Below are positions 4,833-5,213 of a stretch of DNA of 5,213 bases, piece after piece. The stretch spans positions 1 through 5,213 of the forward strand of contig CALESS010000035.1 of assembly GCA_937907495.1 (NCBI GenBank), in the 5' to 3' direction. The notes beneath the pieces were generated by a model. That model was not told the DNA's origin. It ran no database searches and was given only the letters and a program-made list of their open reading frames with translations. The stretch is from an uncultured Anaerolineaceae bacterium. GTDB lineage: Bacteria > Chloroflexota > Anaerolineae > Anaerolineales > Anaerolineaceae. The position numbers and the translations under genes are program-made. Each line of letters opens with the position of its first letter. The first letter of the stretch is position 1.

Positions 4833-5213
4833 TTTGGGCGGATGATGCGTTTCACTACCAGCAGGGCGATGAACGAAATCGAGACTAAAATCACCGAGAG
4901 GGTCAGGGCCATCTCCAGGTTAACTTCAAACCCCAGGTAAATCGCCATGGGCATGGTCTGCGTGCGGCCTGGCAGGTTTCCGGCAAACAGGATGGTAGCG
5001 CCGAATTCACCCAGGGCACGGGACCAGCTCATCACCGCCCCCGAGATCAGGGCAGATTGGGATAACGGCAGGAAGATATAACGCATCATTTGCCAGCGGT
5101 TTGCACCATCCAGTTGGGCAGCCTGCAGAATGTCGTCCTCCACGCTGGCAAATCCGACTGTGGCGGAGCGCACGAAAAATGGCGCGGCAATGAAAATCTG
5201 GGCAATGATCACA
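4829..5213 (-). CDS. ModB/WtpB-type molybdate or tungstate ABC transporter permease, 5'-truncated by window edge
   Basis: The C-terminal 128 or so residues of a membrane permease read leftward; the start lies beyond 5213, and the GTG at 5212-5210 is more likely an internal Val codon. Membrane stretches appear at the truncated start (IIAQIFIAAPFFV), in the middle (SQSALISGAVMSW) and near the end (LTLSVILVSISFIALLVV). The cytoplasmic loop that docks on the ATPase reads QAAQLDGANRWQMMRYIFLP, a good EAA-type motif with the central Gly. GEFGATILFAGNLPGRTQTM is typical of the ModB/WtpB/CysT group, best like molybdate or tungstate permeases. The protein ends in VVKRIIRPN. Its stop shares the TTAA at 4829-4832 with the stop of the convergent deacetylase gene. 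Its binding-protein and ATPase partners are not in the window; since this gene is the last on its strand here, the ATPase is not directly downstream. Confidence 0.88.
   Translation of the reverse strand, partial: VIIAQIFIAAPFFVRSATVGFASVEDDILQAAQLDGANRWQMMRYIFLPLSQSALISGAVMSWSRALGEFGATILFAGNLPGRTQTMPMAIYLGFEVNLEMALTLSVILVSISFIALLVVKRIIRPN

Noticed and set aside
5210..5212. GTG as true start of the permease
   Set aside because: The permease family has several membrane helices before this point; the frame simply runs off the window edge.

Overview
The window looks like bacterial chromosome of moderate to high GC content with Shine-Dalgarno-led genes. Protein styles (YvcK-type regulator, a Bacillus-like GapA with its own substitutions, a single-heme membrane-anchored protein, a ModB/WtpB-type permease) suggest a Chloroflexota bacterium, perhaps Anaerolineae. 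That taxonomic guess is inference from sequence feel only and is not certain.

Layout, left to right. Positions 1-648 hold the 3' part of a yvcK/CofD-like gene (+). A strong sigma70-like promoter overlaps its last codons and drives gap (724-1776) and pgk (1844-3019), two consecutive steps of lower glycolysis. The gap leader carries a terminator-like hairpin between the promoter and the ribosome binding site. A perfect 10-bp hairpin lies between gap and pgk, and a probable terminator follows pgk. Next is a small membrane-anchored heme-binding protein with one CxxCH motif (3129-3593).

Seven bases after that gene a near-consensus extended -10 promoter starts a tRNA-Glu(CUC) gene (3644-3716). The tRNA 3' end runs directly into a tandem array: two identical 96-bp units plus a 28-bp partial third. 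Every unit begins with the tRNA 3' acceptor strand and also contains a 25-nt copy of the tRNA anticodon-stem/T-arm region. A 20-nt insertion in each unit creates an intrinsic terminator that uses the acceptor strand as its 3' arm. Each unit can also be drawn as a tRNA-like fold. This array is the most unusual object in the window; it recalls the tRNA-3'-end repeats behind E. coli tyrT.

The right side holds a ChbG/HpnK (YdjC) family carbohydrate deacetylase (4008-4832, +). It converges on the 3' part of a molybdate/tungstate-type ABC permease (4829-5213, -), and the two stop codons share one TTAA. No mobile-element gene, CRISPR array or rRNA is visible. The strongest functional unit is the gap-pgk operon; the YvcK homologue just upstream fits a central-carbon setting.
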